Below, piece by piece: positions 25,075 through 38,090 of a stretch of 64,000 bases of DNA. A program made the position numbers and the translations under genes. The stretch covers positions 21,441,001 through 21,505,000 of the forward strand of contig CM072340.1 of assembly GCA_036874045.1 (NCBI GenBank), written 5' to 3'. Source of the stretch: Cymodocea nodosa (Eukaryota; Streptophyta; Magnoliopsida; Alismatales; Cymodoceaceae). The notes beneath the pieces are model-generated. The model saw nothing but the letters and a program-made list of their open reading frames with translations. It was not told where the DNA came from and ran no database searches. Each line of letters begins with the position of its first letter. Position 1 is the stretch's first letter.

Positions 25075-26394
25075 GTTTGGGACGGAATTCATCGTGTGGG
25101 GAGAAGAGAGGGAGGAATTGGGGGGTAGGGTTTTTAGATTTTTTGCTTCGGTGGACGGGAAGCCGTGAGGTTGAGGTTTTCTAGTTGTTGTTTATATAAA
25201 AACTGGAGAACATGTAAAAAAATTGGATCATGTCTTGTGTATATAATTGAATTATATATCAATTATTTTTTATTACTTTTTTATATAACTTAGTGAAAGT
25301 ATGTAAGACAAAATGCATGTATTTTTGAAAAATATATATTAAAAAAAGAAAAAGAGAAATGACAAATTTGAAATAATGTAAATTAAAATAAAAATATATA
25401 AATTTAAATGTATATATATATTTGTCAAATACAAATGTAAGTATGTTTGATCGATACATACATACATACATGTATTTTTAAAATCAATCCCAATATTTAA
25501 AAACAAAATACCGGTGTGAAATTGCACCATTGTGCAAGTTAATTTCAAATGATCTCAAATGGAATTTTTTGAGTCATTTGAAATGTTAAATTTCCATATA
25601 CTTCAAAAATACATAAAAGAAATATTCTGGGGCTAAAGCATAAATTTACGATAAATCATTTCTTAGATCAAATGCCTATATATTCTTAGATTTTCAAATA
25701 TTACTGGTCGTCCTTTTTATGAACCGAATTATTTTGTACATTTTTCTTTAGCAATGAAATAATATAGTTTTTCTTTTCATGTGTTATTTTTAATGTGATT
25801 GATGTTTACTATGAAATTACTGATTGATTATTGATAAAGTCTGCGTATTTTGAATAATTGGGTGAAAACACTTGAAATTGAATGTTATGCCTAAAAGTAT
25901 TAATTATTGCTTAATGTGATTCATTTTTTAATCAAAGTCACCTTCCAACAACTGGCCATCATTTTCTATCGAAAAGTCCGTCAATTTGACATATCGATAA
26001 TTCCAATGATCAAAAGGTTCAATGTCCTAATCTCAGTATCACTCTTGTTCTATATATCGATTTTCATCAATAAAAAAAGAAATATGGCGTATCTAACTCC
26101 CTTTCTTTACATGACTTTGGATTTTGACACGTATGGAATAAGATCATTGAACAAAACTAGCAATGAATTTAGCAACGAGTGATTGTACATGAATAATATC
26201 ACTGCATGAGGAAAAAATAACCTTGGAAACCATAGCATCATCAATGGCTTAAGCTTCCTTTGATATCAATTTTAAAAACCTTATATCTTACACAATCATG
26301 ATTTTAAGAAGATCATTCTTAAAGGATACCAACATGACAATCTTTCATAAAATCTAAGTTTTTAAAACCTTCCCAAACACTACCTTAATTTTTA
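25075..26394. other. AT-rich spacer upstream of PDCD5
   Basis: This includes the PDCD5 leader and promoter (about 25075-25250) and then AT-rich sequence. Short open frames here have low-complexity content (long Phe/Ile/Tyr runs). No gene, RNA or repeat family is recognised. Confidence 0.5.
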
Positions 26395-29320
26395 AATAAA
26401 ATCAGCGGAGGATTTCGCCCCGAAATTCAAATGGATTTTAACGGCCTCAGGATCAGTCCTGTAGCAGTTCTCGTTAGCTACAGAGCAAAGGAAATTACTT
26501 AGATGAATCACGAAGCACAATATATTACCACAAAAGAATCACCAAATTGAAATTCAACGAAAAATACAGCAGTTTATAATTAACATGGTAATCTGAATAC
26601 GTCCTTCGGAACTGTCACCATGTTACAAAATTATGCTCTCCCGGACCGATGGCTTCATTCCCTCCATTTCACCCAAACTCCACTACTGCAGCAACACAAC
26701 ACTAATGGACGGGTGAAGTATCCTGATCATGGCACATCTGATCCTATGGATAGAATCATGCAGATGTCATAAATCAGTCACGTAAAAATCGTATATGATG
26801 AAAGATTACTTGTATTGAAAACGAAGTAATAGTTAGCAGTTAATATATGCAACCTGAACCATTTGATGACAGTTGATCTGCTTGACGATCCATAGTGCAT
26901 CTCATGGACATCGTCAAAATGAGAAAAAAAATAGTCGAATATGGAACGGAAGGAAACTCTTAAAATGTAGATAAATAAAAAAAAACATTAATCTTTACCA
27001 CCAAAGCACGGTGCATAAGAACTAAAGGATGCAGATAACTATTCATGCTAGAACATTAAGTTCACCATCTTCGTAAAAGCATTGATACGGACTGGAGTGG
27101 TGACATCCAGCCGATGCTGAAGAAACATTCCTCCTATTCCTTTCAGAAAGCAAACCTCGATACAACTTATTATACAACCAAAAGGGATGTCATTGGAGTA
27201 ACTTGGACCATAGTAACGGACAAACAGGAAAGGACCGATGGGCAAATATTCCGAGACCTAAAGAGCTACTCAAGAAAGCAGCTACTTAGATTGATGTATA
27301 CAATGAAGCCTTCATTAAATAGGTTTAGATAAGATGCGAGGTAAAATTTTCACATCAATAAAGCCATTCACCAAATATAAGAGAGATTTCAGAAGTCTGT
27401 GGCATTAAATATAGGAAAAATAAATAACGAGGACTATAATCTAAATATGCAAAGTACAAAAGGTGCATGCACTACAAGTCTACAACTGATATACCATGAA
27501 ATGTGAGAATTCAGAAAGAAGAAAGTGGCATTTGCTGTATTCACACCAACACAAGATTTCTGATCAAACACAGACATGTAAGAGCTTATCATGTTAAAAT
27601 CTACAACAGAAGTTTTGAAGAATTACAGTAATATTGTTGGCATGGCTAAGGATTTCTACCATAGAAATTTCCATTAAAATATAAGAAGCTTAGGAATTTG
27701 GTTATCTACTTAAACAATATCACAGCTTTTGCGGAATTCAATGCCTATGATTTCCTACTACCACAAATTTTATATCAAAATTAGGCCATCGTAAGATAAT
27801 CACAAGGGTTTAAGTAACGTCACTGAATAAACCACCACAACAATGAGATGCCATAGATCTATTGCAGAACTTGTCATGGATTTGACCACAGATGAACTAC
27901 TAGTGTAAGCGTACATTGATGCTTGACCACAAAAAAAGTGCTTGTATGCTTTCTTACATTCCAAGCATAAAACCAAATGGCGTCACACGTCAAAATTTCT
28001 GCTGATTTATGTTTTTTTTTTTTTTTCCAATTTAGCAGCACAACTCCTATCATAGACACTAACATGGATGCTTCAGAATGATACGAACATATTTTATCAA
28101 AATCTCTCTACTGACCTACAGATATTTCATCATTGTAAGTCTATTTTCATTTTAACAAGTCTTGACATGGAACCAACGTTTACAACATTCGTTCTAATTG
28201 TCATGAACTAAATGCATCATTAATAAAGTGAAAATTCATAGCCTAAACTGACGCATGTTTGAGATTTCCAATATATTCTAGGTTTTTATTTTATTTTATA
28301 ACGGCGGTAATGTTTTGCATGACTTGAATCCAAGATTTCTTTCCTCATAGATATTGCAAAAAGATCAATTATGCTATCTTCTGTTGGTTATGTAAGTTAA
28401 GAAGGGTTAAACGCATCAGCGGTAAAGCTAAAACTGCAGACCCACAACTCAAATGTACGTTAGATGTTCCAAAAAAAATATAACGGAGAGCTCGGTTCTC
28501 TAAGTCTCCGTTGCAGTTCAATGCAGGTTAAGGGATAAGAAATTTCTGAATTTAAGCGGCTACTTAACCAAAATCCCATTGCCGAATATAAAAGAAACCA
28601 CCATTTGAAGTTTCTTTCATCATAGTCAAGTTACAGTCTTCGTGTTAAAATAAAGGCAGCCAAGGAAGGGAACACAAATAACAGTATAACACAAACAAAC
28701 AAAAAGTATTAAATGGGAACACATGGTGAAACATTTGAAAATCCTATCCTTTGGCTTTGTTTGCAAGTACATAGAAAACGCTCAATATTCCTCCATCCAA
28801 AAGGAGAAGAAAACTTCATTTCCAAACAGAAACCTTGTCACCTCCAGCTTAGAGAAGCAACAGTATTCCATTTTTACCAACCAGAACGAATTATACTTTG
28901 TATCTTGACCACAACAGAACAAAAACAAAAACAGAAACGAAAGGAACACAAATCACATCTCACCTCGGCCATCTCCCCAGCATGGAGGAAGCTACATTTC
29001 CACGCCAGCCGCTGGCACGAGCAACGTCGAGTGACGGAAGAGGGGATCGGAGAAGCATCCACGGAGGAACGAATGGAAAAAAAAAAAGCCCTAGAAACAC
29101 CACCGCTCCCTTGTCCTTCTCTTGCACCCGCCCACACTTTGTATCGCCGTGCTTGGTCTTGAAATGTGGGCATTTCTTTGGTTCTCTCTCTCTCTTCACG
29201 CTTTCCATCTGCTTTATTCGTCGCAGGCATTCCCGTTTAGCACGGGAAAGGAACTTTGGGCGCGAGAATCCCAAGAAAGCCGGAGTTGAAAGGGGGAAGT
29301 GAGGAGATGGCCATGGACTT
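26395..29320 (-). other. Possible unidentified minus-strand transcript (weak)
   Basis: On the minus strand a CT/GA-rich, leader-like stretch (about 29320-28973) runs into ATG GCC GAG followed by a good GTGAGA donor (28972-28964). This looks like a leader plus a three-codon first coding exon. At the other end, 26395-26475 has a pyrimidine-rich tract and TAG acceptor opening a 27-codon frame that ends in TAA (residues include ENCYRTDPEAVKIHLNF). I could not find middle exons or a family. It could be a small protein gene, a non-coding RNA, or two unrelated signals. Coding status is undecided. Confidence 0.25.
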
Positions 29321-31467
29321 AGAGGAGCGAGATCAGCTGCTCTTTCTGCCGTCTCCCTCCCCTCTGCTTTTACCTGGTTTTGGAAAAACAGAGGAGCGTA
29401 GAATAGCTTACTTGGTTTCACTGTTCTTTTGACAGCACTGTTATTTTACACGGACACTTACACGGCAAATAAATCTTCAAAAAAATTATTTAGACGAGAC
29501 ATTTACGGTTAATAATATTATAAATATTTATTTTATGATTTAGATATATTAAATTTAAATTATTTTTTCTTTATAAATATTTACTTTAGATATAATTATC
29601 ACGTTGATACATGTAAATCGTTAAATGAGCATTTACGGTATTTTTAATTACGATGATATAGAAGTCTAATATTTAATCTAATGTCATTAAAAAAAAAATT
29701 TTTTCTTTCTAAATTTCGATCATCAATTTTAAAATTAAAATGTCTTGATAGAGAAATTTTGAATTAAGTTTAAGTTTTAATACATAGTGGAATATACTCG
29801 AGTTAACCATCAATGTAATAATTTTTATTCTGGAAAAAATAATTAAACACGTTTAAGTACCGAAAATAATTAAACCTATAGACACGTCACGTACACGTAC
29901 ATAATTTCCTATTTAGCGAAAGAGGAAACGTTTCATTTCGTAACGTGCACGACCTATTATCTTTCCAAACTACGTTTAGAAATACATATATGCTAACTTA
30001 TTAAATAAGAATACTAAGAAACGTTTATCCACTATTTTTTATAAGTTAGTCAAGGAACCGTTTATTTGAATAAACACTTAAATAAACAAGGCAGCGTATG
30101 ATATAAATAAACTATCGTCAAAGAATTATTTAGATATTATCAAAGGTGATGCCTAGAAACGGTTTTTCTACGCAACTTATTTTAAACTATTGCAAAGTTG
30201 TGGACCCCATACTGAATCAATCTATAAACGGATCCTTTGTAAACAGTTAACCGTTTATTCTTCTTGAATGGGAAAGAAATTAGAGTGCATTTGCCTTTGT
30301 AATTAAAGAATAATATTTAATTTCATCAGGTGTTCAATCTCCAAGTCATCGTACATAAATCACGTATTCTGTGCATTGATTTTGTGGAACTCAATGTATT
30401 TTCAATTCCACGGGAGAATAAAAATATTTCTCGATTATTTTTATTTTTATTTTTATTTTTCCCCTTCCGATGCGCGGAGTGTGGGTGTCTGGTTAATTGA
30501 CTAGTTCACAAGAAAATGAATTAGCCAAAGCTTCGTTCATTATGAGAGTTGGTTTGGGTTTTATTTTCGAAAGATATGGTGCGTGCATACGTGAATTTAA
30601 AACTGAAACTTGGAGGTAAAGAAACCGCCATACCTAGATTGATTGATATCAGGACGGCATGGAATTGAAGCCTAGAATAATATTATCATCATCATCGTTA
30701 CCGTAAAAAACAACAAGAATATACTTCTCGTATCCGGTTCGTGTTGATCATCTCCCGGTGGAAGGAAGGATAAGATGAAGAAGGAGAAGAAGAGGAGGAA
30801 GAAGAAGGAAGACGGAAGTTCCGAAGCTTCCTTCATTGCGAATGCGGTGTCGTGTTCTGTATATGAACAGGCGTGGTTGACGTCACCGTTTTTCTCCTAC
30901 GACCGTCTGTGAAAAGGCAAGTTTGTACCCATGGAATGGAGGTGGTTGGTGTTTGACGTCGTGCTTGGTCAATCTTCAGCGGCCACGGTCATACGATGTT
31001 TATTAATCGATCCAAATGATGGATTGGCATGATCTAAGTCGTCGATCAACTTTGGGTTGGTGGTGGATTTGTTCCCAATCGCCCCATTTCCATGAAATGA
31101 AATTGGTTGACCACCTAACCGCGTCCCGATATGAATCCACACCGACGAAGTCTGCCGGCCTGGGAAAATTCCGGCACCAACTAATACGGCGAGCAATGGT
31201 TGAAGCTGCGAATTAACACAATCACACCGCACACAAACGAATGCTCCTCCATGGACATGATTATCACTAGTTGGATTGTTAACCCCGTGCACCCGAACCT
31301 CCTATTTTCATCTACTTGGCCGTGCGATCAGAAACCAGTTTAACAGAATCACATCTCTTTAAATGTTATGAATGCGAGAGTTCATTAATTTCAGTCCTCC
31401 CCAATGTTCATTCTTGTCGTTTGAGCAAATGCGTGCTAGAAGAGAATGGAGAGTGTAGCAGACATCA
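29321..31467. other. Spacer downstream of the kinase gene
   Basis: The sequence is AT-rich from 29450 to 30450. A purine-rich run of GAAGA/AGGAAG units lies near 30760-30815. Nothing coding is recognised. The last several hundred bases may include the 3' UTR of the minus-strand kinase gene. Confidence 0.5.
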
Positions 31468-32778
31468 TCAATCCGCAAGCACAAATGGGGCAGACTTAGA
31501 ATGAGAATAAGAAGAGTAACAGCAATGCTTAACTTTGTTGATCATAACGGTAACAGCCATTTCACCCACATGACTCTTGTGTTCCCCACAACAACAATAA
31601 AGACGGCTGCAATCTCTCACATGTGCTCCCATATCACGTTTTCCAACGCCACCGCCGTCGTGGTCGCCACCAACTTCGTCTGCTGTTAATACTACGACCG
31701 CCGGTCCACATTTTCTGCTTCCCGAAGGCGACCCAGCTACGATGTCCTCGCCGCGGACCGTGATCCAGTCGTCCTCGTCCCATGTCGAGCTGGAAACGCT
31801 GCTACTGCTGCTGCCGCCGCTGCCTAGCTCTCGTAATCGGTCGGCAGGACCGGTGGTCTTCTCTTCGCCGGCATTTGACTCCTCTTCTCGTTCGTCTTCC
31901 TCCTCCTCGAGCGAATTCCAGAAGTCTTGGTCAAGGATGCACTTCGGTGACCTCCATATCGGGTTTTCTGGGCATTCGGATGACACGAAGGGGTGGCAGA
32001 GCAACTGCTCCACCGACCAACGCTCGCTGGCCTCCCTCCTCAGGCACTTGCCCAGGAAATCCCGACACTCGTCCGATACCGACTTCGGTAACTTTGGCAG
32101 ATTCCCTGAGAATCCAATGTGGTGCACGGCAGCGAACGGATCGTCCACCCCCGACCACGGCATCCTCCCGGTGGCCATCTCGATAATTGTGCATCCTACC
32201 GCCCATATGTCGGCTGCAGTCCCCTGCTCCTCCCCCCGTGCCACCTCCGGCGCCATGAATGCCGGAGTGCCACCAACAACAACCCGCTGACAATCGTCGC
32301 TAACATCTCCGGCCACCCATTTCGCGCAGCCCAAATCGCCAATTTTCAGGACGCCATCGGATCCGACAAGCACGTTCTTCCCCTTGACGTCGCAGTGGGC
32401 GATTCCGACGGAGTGGAGATACGACAGACCCATCAGAATTCCACGAGTGTAGGACCTGACCTTCCACTCCTCCAACCCTCCACCACCGCGCCGTCGAATC
32501 TCGTCGGCCACGGACCCGCCGGAGGCGTACTCCATGAACAAATTGTACATGGCCCGGTCGTTCTCCATTGTGACATCGAAACCCAAGTAGGAGACGACAT
32601 GAGGGGATTTGATTACCTCCAAAATCCTCTGCTCTCTCTGCAGCGACACCGAGTTTGAAAGCTCCGTGGACTTGACAGCGAAAGTCTCGCCGGCGGTGGA
32701 GTCCACTGCCAGAGACACGGTTGCAGAGGATCCTCTACCGAGGATCGGACCTCTCACCCATTTGGGAGCAAAACCCAT
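31468..32778 (-). CDS. MAPKKK17/18-like protein kinase (MEKK-type MAP3K)
   Basis: This intronless frame encodes 436 residues. In Arabidopsis the close family (MAPKKK17/18) is induced by abscisic acid and heads the MKK3-MPK1/2/7/14 cascade. Kinase domain residues 8-264: Gly loop GRGSSA at 14-19, Lys36 in FAVK, catalytic HCDVKGKN at 128-135, the metal-binding motif as DLG at 148-150, GTPAFMAPE at 170-178, and subdomain IX ADIWAVGCTIIEMATG. The GTPAFMAPE and HCDVKGKN forms mark the MEKK-type MAP3K clade. The C-terminal tail (265-436) is acidic then serine-rich, with little structure. ATG at 32778 opens MGFAPKWVRG; a TATA-like run lies near 32946-32955. GC content is far above the surroundings, as is usual for monocot single-exon genes. 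Clade is firm; the exact orthologue among MAPKKK15-18 is not resolved. Confidence 0.92.
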   Translation of the reverse strand: MGFAPKWVRGPILGRGSSATVSLAVDSTAGETFAVKSTELSNSVSLQREQRILEVIKSPHVVSYLGFDVTMENDRAMYNLFMEYASGGSVADEIRRRGGGGLEEWKVRSYTRGILMGLSYLHSVGIAHCDVKGKNVLVGSDGVLKIGDLGCAKWVAGDVSDDCQRVVVGGTPAFMAPEVARGEEQGTAADIWAVGCTIIEMATGRMPWSGVDDPFAAVHHIGFSGNLPKLPKSVSDECRDFLGKCLRREASERWSVEQLLCHPFVSSECPENPIWRSPKCILDQDFWNSLEEEEDEREEESNAGEEKTTGPADRLRELGSGGSSSSSVSSSTWDEDDWITVRGEDIVAGSPSGSRKCGPAVVVLTADEVGGDHDGGGVGKRDMGAHVRDCSRLYCCCGEHKSHVGEMAVTVMINKVKHCCYSSYSHSKSAPFVLAD

Positions 32779-32945
32779 TTCCAGGAGCTTGATTTTGGAA
32801 ATTGGGTCGTCGGAAGGATTGGATTTTGTATCGAATCGAGGAGGAGGAGGAGGTGGTGGTGGTGGGAGTTGGGTGTTGTGTGTTTGTTATGGGGTTGGAT
32901 TCTGAGCAGGTTATACACATTCACACGCGCACAGACATACATGTA

Positions 32946-32955
32946 TGTATATATA
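32946..32955 (-). promoter_or_regulatory. TATA-like run upstream of the kinase gene
   Basis: A TATATATAC stretch on the minus strand lies about 170 bases before the kinase start codon, between GA-rich leader-like sequence and CACA-rich sequence. It is the nearest TATA-type motif. Confidence 0.45.
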
Positions 32956-33240
32956 CAAGAGAGGGAGAGAGAGGAGGTGATGTGTTAGAGAGAAAAAGTG
33001 ACGGGAGAGAAAGGGAGAAGTGGTGAGGAAGGTGAAGAATCCCCATGTGAAATGAGCTCCACGTTTCCGAAAGTGTCGTGTGGACGGCAGTTGGCGTCGT
33101 ATTTCACCTGCCCACTATTTTTCATCCTTTAGACCATCGTCCACCATTCCTTCCCTCCCCTCCTCTTCCTCCTTCAGGCTGTTTTTTTCGGTACACTTCG
33201 CTTCATTCCCGGGTCGATGGACCAAGAGATCTAAGATGGA

Positions 33241-33316
33241 ACGTGCGAGTGTGACGTCGTACGAGAAGAACACACGCCAACTCGTCCCGTCCTCCCCCCT
33301 CGGATCACATCACGTG
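33241..33316 (-). promoter_or_regulatory. ABRE/G-box cluster upstream of the kinase gene
   Basis: Within 76 bases there are ACGTG at 33241-33245, TGACGT at 33252-33257 and a palindromic CACGTG (in ATCACGTGAC) at 33311-33316, about 460-540 bases before the kinase ATG. A further CACGTG is at 33797-33802. ACGT-core motifs are bound by ABF/AREB bZIP factors. Function is inferred from motif and from known ABA induction of this kinase clade. Confidence 0.5.
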
Positions 33317-33688
33317 ACGGACAGCGGATGCGAAGGCGAGGAGCCACATGACCGACCTTTGCCAACTAATTACCACTGGCAACCGCACGGAAGTATCAAT
33401 CATTAGTACAGACTCCGGGGCGTTCCGTGCAAAACGCCATCCAGGTGGCGGAATGATAGCCACGTACGATCTTAATTTGCCAATTCATTTAAGCATCGGC
33501 GACGCCACCGAATCTACACCTATTTTATTTTTATTCACCGGAAGAGAAGTAGGGGGTGGAATTGATGCGGGCATATATAAAATTCGGGAGTCTTCCTGCA
33601 AGATATCGATATCGTCTAGGTTTTTCGTAAAGCAAGCGAAAACCGGTAAATATGCCAAGGTTACGTATTTGTGGTTTCTAGGTTTTTC

Positions 33689-33706
33689 ATATATATATAT
33701 ATATAT
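33689..33706. repeat. (AT)n microsatellite
   Basis: A pure AT dinucleotide run of nine units lies in the spacer upstream of the kinase gene. Confidence 0.9.
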
Positions 33707-34562
33707 ACACATATAGTTTAGTTTTCTTCGTCATTCATTCCGTGCTTACCGAATACGAGTACGTCAGGGTAGCTGCCTTGTGGTTGTGGAAAGAAACACG
33801 TGCGAAGAGTTCCAACATTTCAAACTTGGTACTTCTTCCATGCCACGCGTACGTGAGTTGACTTCTACGATCAAACATTTTGCAATGCTTTGTCCATATT
33901 ACGATGGGGGACTTTTCCGTCTACTTTCGGAGAATTGCGAGGAATTATTCCCTTCGTCCCACTCAGTCAACTATGTTTAGGTAAAGCATACATCTTGCAA
34001 TGTTAAGATGTTCGGTAAATTAAGAGCAAGTGAGTTGGTCAACTGAGACCCAGCTAGCTATTGCTTGCTTCCATCGGAAGATTGTGCCAATTATTAATCC
34101 CGATTAATTGAGCTGTAGGTGTCGACATGATAAAATTAAATTAAGCTGGAAATTACACCTTAATTAGCATACATATATAAAGTACCACATAGCTATTCGA
34201 CCAAGTCCAGCTGCTTAAATTATATGTGTTGCGACTTTAATTAATCGACTCAAACTGGATTAAAGTGGCAGGGTTGAGTTGATGAAAGTCATGTTAGTGT
34301 GCATTTAAATTCGAACTTTGATTATTGATGTTCGACTTCATTTAAGAACCCTGGGAATGATACGTCTCGGTAATTCACGGTAGGAGACTGGATTTTGACC
34401 TAGGAGTGCAGGACAAAGTCGAATACATGAGGTCAACGCAACAACGCCGGTCGATTGATCACAGCCGTCTGTTTCATCCACGTACAGTAACCGGCGTCGT
34501 TCGGAAGAAGAAGAAGAGGTGGCGGCGGCGGACGAGGACTGGCTTGATGAATGACGCTGTGC

Positions 34563-34589
34563 ATGCGTATGCGTATGCGTATGCGTATG
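34563..34589. repeat. Hexanucleotide tandem repeat (GTATGC)n
   Basis: About four and a half copies of a GTATGC unit lie in spacer DNA. Confidence 0.9.
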
Positions 34590-37231
34590 ATACATGTATG
34601 GTCACCAAGGCGTCCTCGCTCTTCAAGTAAGGAGTCGAAGCGTTGGGTTGGCTTGTGTGTGTGGATCCTTCAAGCACACATGTGTAGCAATACAAACCTC
34701 AACTCTTCAATCAGATCTCCCTCTCCCTCTCACTTTCCTTCTCGGGACCATTTTGGGCTCGTCGATCTGTGCTTCCACCGTTGCCTTTGACGTGTCCGCT
34801 CGACACCCAAACCTGTCCATACTTAATTCCCACCGCACAAGAAATATCCAAGCCTTCTTTCACCGTTCGTTTTGAGCAGTACAATTTCCTTAAAATATCA
34901 TGCAATATATTCGTCAAGACCATCTTTTTGAAAAAATAGGGTTAGTTAAGATTTATGTTGGAACACATGTACGCTTAATTAGCCACATATTCTTCCAGGG
35001 TAGATGCTATGATTCTGAATTCCTTGGCCGTGCCTCTGTGCACGCATGTTGACACGGAATATATATACTTTGTGGCGGGGAGGATGTTATACTACCGTTT
35101 TACGACACCTATATATCCATATATAATATATATGTATATAATACTATAATCAATTGATTTGAAATTAGATATCCTACATTTTAGTACATGCATCAACCTG
35201 TTGTAGTTTACTTGCCTTGGTGGGTTGGGCGGTGCATCTCTGGAGGACAAGCCATCTATCTATCTATCATCAAGATGGTGGACAAGGAGGTTGCAACCAA
35301 CATTCTCTGGCCATCCATCTACCAAAATAGGTGGTGTGGGAAACCATCCCATACCAAGAATAATAACAATAACAAGAAAAAAACAAGACGAATTTATTTA
35401 ACGACGACGTTTCTTGGCGTGACGGGAAAGAACCAGCTGAAGCATGATCTGGGGGGATCGTTGCCGTTCCTCTTAAACTAGTTTATTATATACAATATCT
35501 AATTATTATTGTTGGTGCGATGAGAGAGAGAGGTACGAAAGATGTGATGCTTGGGGTGGTGAGCCACTTAACCAAAGGAAAGGGAGATGTGGTCCCTGTG
35601 CAGTGCCAGTTCATATGATCAGCTTAAAAAATCATTAATCGGAGGCCACACACCACCTTACAAGTCATCATGTTAACAAACGCATACCTCATCGGGCATA
35701 CGTATCATCATGCCATACCTTCCAAGCCAATCAATCAACGGCTGCAAGCAAGGGTTGATTGATTGGAAGGGGAGGACTGGAGGAGTAGGTTGCGTTTTTG
35801 GTATTATTGCTTGATACAGTTGTGTTTGTTTATGGAAAATTTGATTTGGTAGTGTTAATAGTGTCCCTGGACACCACCTACCTACCTTTCTTCCTTGGAT
35901 ATGCAGCAATGGATGGTGGTTGGGGGTAAGAGAGCGCGGGGGAAATATATCAAACGTTTTGCACATGAAAAATTTATAATCATACCAACGATTTATAGCA
36001 ATTAATCATGCGTCTTGCATCCCAACCAACCATTAGCTCAATATATATTACGGGGTTTGTGACAAAATCCTACTTAACGGCAGACCCCACTTGCCAGTTT
36101 TCGTTATTCTCGATTAAGATGCCATCGTTCCAGACCCTGCTTAATTTAATCGTAGGATCGAGTGGTGGTTGCCTTCTTATTAATTACGTATATTGACGAA
36201 TTGGTTGGGTTGGTTTGCTACCGCATTCCAAACTCCAAAGGCGTGCCGTTCATTCCTGAGCGTGACGTGAGTGGTGCGAGGCTTAAGATCGATGGAGGGA
36301 TGGGTGGATGGAGTTCATTCGTTAATCAATTATCGCCTCTGTTTTTATATATAATTAATTACCACAGTTTTCGCAGTGTTTGTGTCTTTCATCAATCAAT
36401 CACTAAATCACCAGTGGAACTCGAACTTGCCGGTTTAATCAGGCTTGACCAGTGAGGAGAAGATATTTTGAGCTGACCGGTGCTGGTGGCCAACGCCGGC
36501 CACAGACACTTGGCGAATCCTCGCCGCAAGCAAAATTAATTAATTCATAGAAACGAGTTGACTTTCCAACAATATCTTCCGATCTTTCTATTCAAAAAAT
36601 CACCTCCAGAATCTCCCAAACGTCTGGATATTTACGACTGGTACAAGCACCAAGGTCAAACATCCCACCGAGAATTTACGGCCTCACATAAACATCATGA
36701 CAAACCAGCTGTTCTCATTTCGTAATTAACGACGAACCAAAAGCTTAATTAATTTGTACCGTTCAATCTTGAGGACACGAACCACCCGTAGGGAAAAAAA
36801 AGATGATTATTTCTCACGTAAAACCAAGCCGATGGGTGGAAACACAGGAGTCAATCTCAACCTTTTCACGCTGGAACGTTGGAGTTTAGGGTCTCCGACG
36901 GTTCCGATTATTTCTCGTGTCAATCTTTTTCCCCCAACGTACTCAAGAAGAAAACCTTTGGATTGCTTCTATAACGGTGTGTTTGAAATCTTAACTTCAG
37001 ATAAATTAGTAAAATTAATCAACATATAGAAGTTTAAGTTCAATTTTAACGATACGAGCGAGACTACTTCGAACACTACATTTCAGTCATTTTTGCTTCC
37101 ATGGCACGATTTTATGCTCTATTCTGTCACGTTGTAGCTTCACACACTCTTCTTCATCTCAGGGATTTCTCTGATGTAGTGCCGTAGCAGTGAAGTTCAA
37201 TTATCCTCATTCCACTAATGATGCAAGCATC

Positions 37232-37253
37232 ATATATATATATATATATATAT
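37232..37253. repeat. (AT)n microsatellite
   Basis: A pure AT dinucleotide run of about eleven units is followed closely by a second short TA run. Confidence 0.9.
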
Positions 37254-37739
37254 AATTAATTAATTAGTGCATATATATATACATGAACGTACATTCCGGA
37301 AAATAAATAAAATACAGGAAATATTCGATTTGAAATGTTTGTTGCGGCACCTTTGGTTGTATCTTCGGGCTAGCTTAATTAGGAGTCTCCAAAACTTGTT
37401 GCATGCTGCCAACTCGGAATCCATGCTGTTGCTCAGCTGGCCGTCCATGCTGGATTGGGATGGAGCTAATTGTGTATACTAGCGGTGCAGCCGATCCACA
37501 AGCCTTGCACATGCATGTGTGAAATCCAAGACGCACGTGACTAGGCGCCAACTTGAGCACGGTGTACGGGCGGCTGTTCCTCCTCCTCGTGATTATGATG
37601 GAAGCTGAAATCGAGTCATCCTGATATTGTTGGATGAGGGTATTTGCTATTGGGCTTGTTAGAGAGGGTCCTGTAGTAGTCCACTTGTTGGGCTTGTTTG
37701 TTCAAGTTGAGGGTATTTGGTATTGGGCTTGATTGGTAT

Positions 37740-38090
37740 TGCACACCCAGGCCCCAATTCTTCGGCACCCCCATTTCCCGTAGGACGGACGTGGCGTGGA
37801 TCGTGAGTCCGCGGCCTCCCTCCATCTTGTGCTTCCTTTTCCTTCCTCTGCGGCCATTCTCCGCCTCCTCGTTCCGCGCCGCTTCCGTCACCGCCACCAT
37901 CCTGCATGGGGACGCCGCCGCGATGACCGTGCAGGCATCGAAGACGGTCTGGTCGCCCGCGGGTCTCTGGCTCGCCGACACCTGGACCCTCTTCCCTTGG
38001 ACGTCCGAGGAGGATGCCGCCCCCCGCAGACCCGTCGGAAACCCCCGGAACGCAGCCGCAGAAGGGTCTAAACCCCAGCCCAATTGTTCA
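37740..38090. other. GC-rich patch of unknown origin
   Basis: This patch is much richer in GC than its flanks. It is open on the plus strand (a 140-codon frame, 37698-38120) and on the minus strand (a 155-codon frame, 37616-38083). No family is recognised on either strand. Short related phrases (GAGGGTATTTG followed by TATTGGGCTTG) occur twice just left of it, near 37637 and 37710. It could be a captured exon piece or a promoter-linked CpG-rich patch. A function cannot be assigned. Confidence 0.3.

Noticed and set aside
28960-29421. 153-codon minus-strand frame near 29 kb
   Set aside because: GA/CT-rich leader-like sequence with several overlapping frames and no domain; noted only as a possible 5' exon.
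31742-32658. Long plus-strand frames (182 and 179 codons) opposite the kinase
   Set aside because: Antisense shadows of the kinase exon; composition is Ser/Pro filler and the minus strand carries all kinase motifs.
35430-35460. Phrase resembling part of miR167 (TGAAGCATGATCTGG)
   Set aside because: It lacks the middle of the mature miRNA, and I see no matching arm nearby to form a hairpin.
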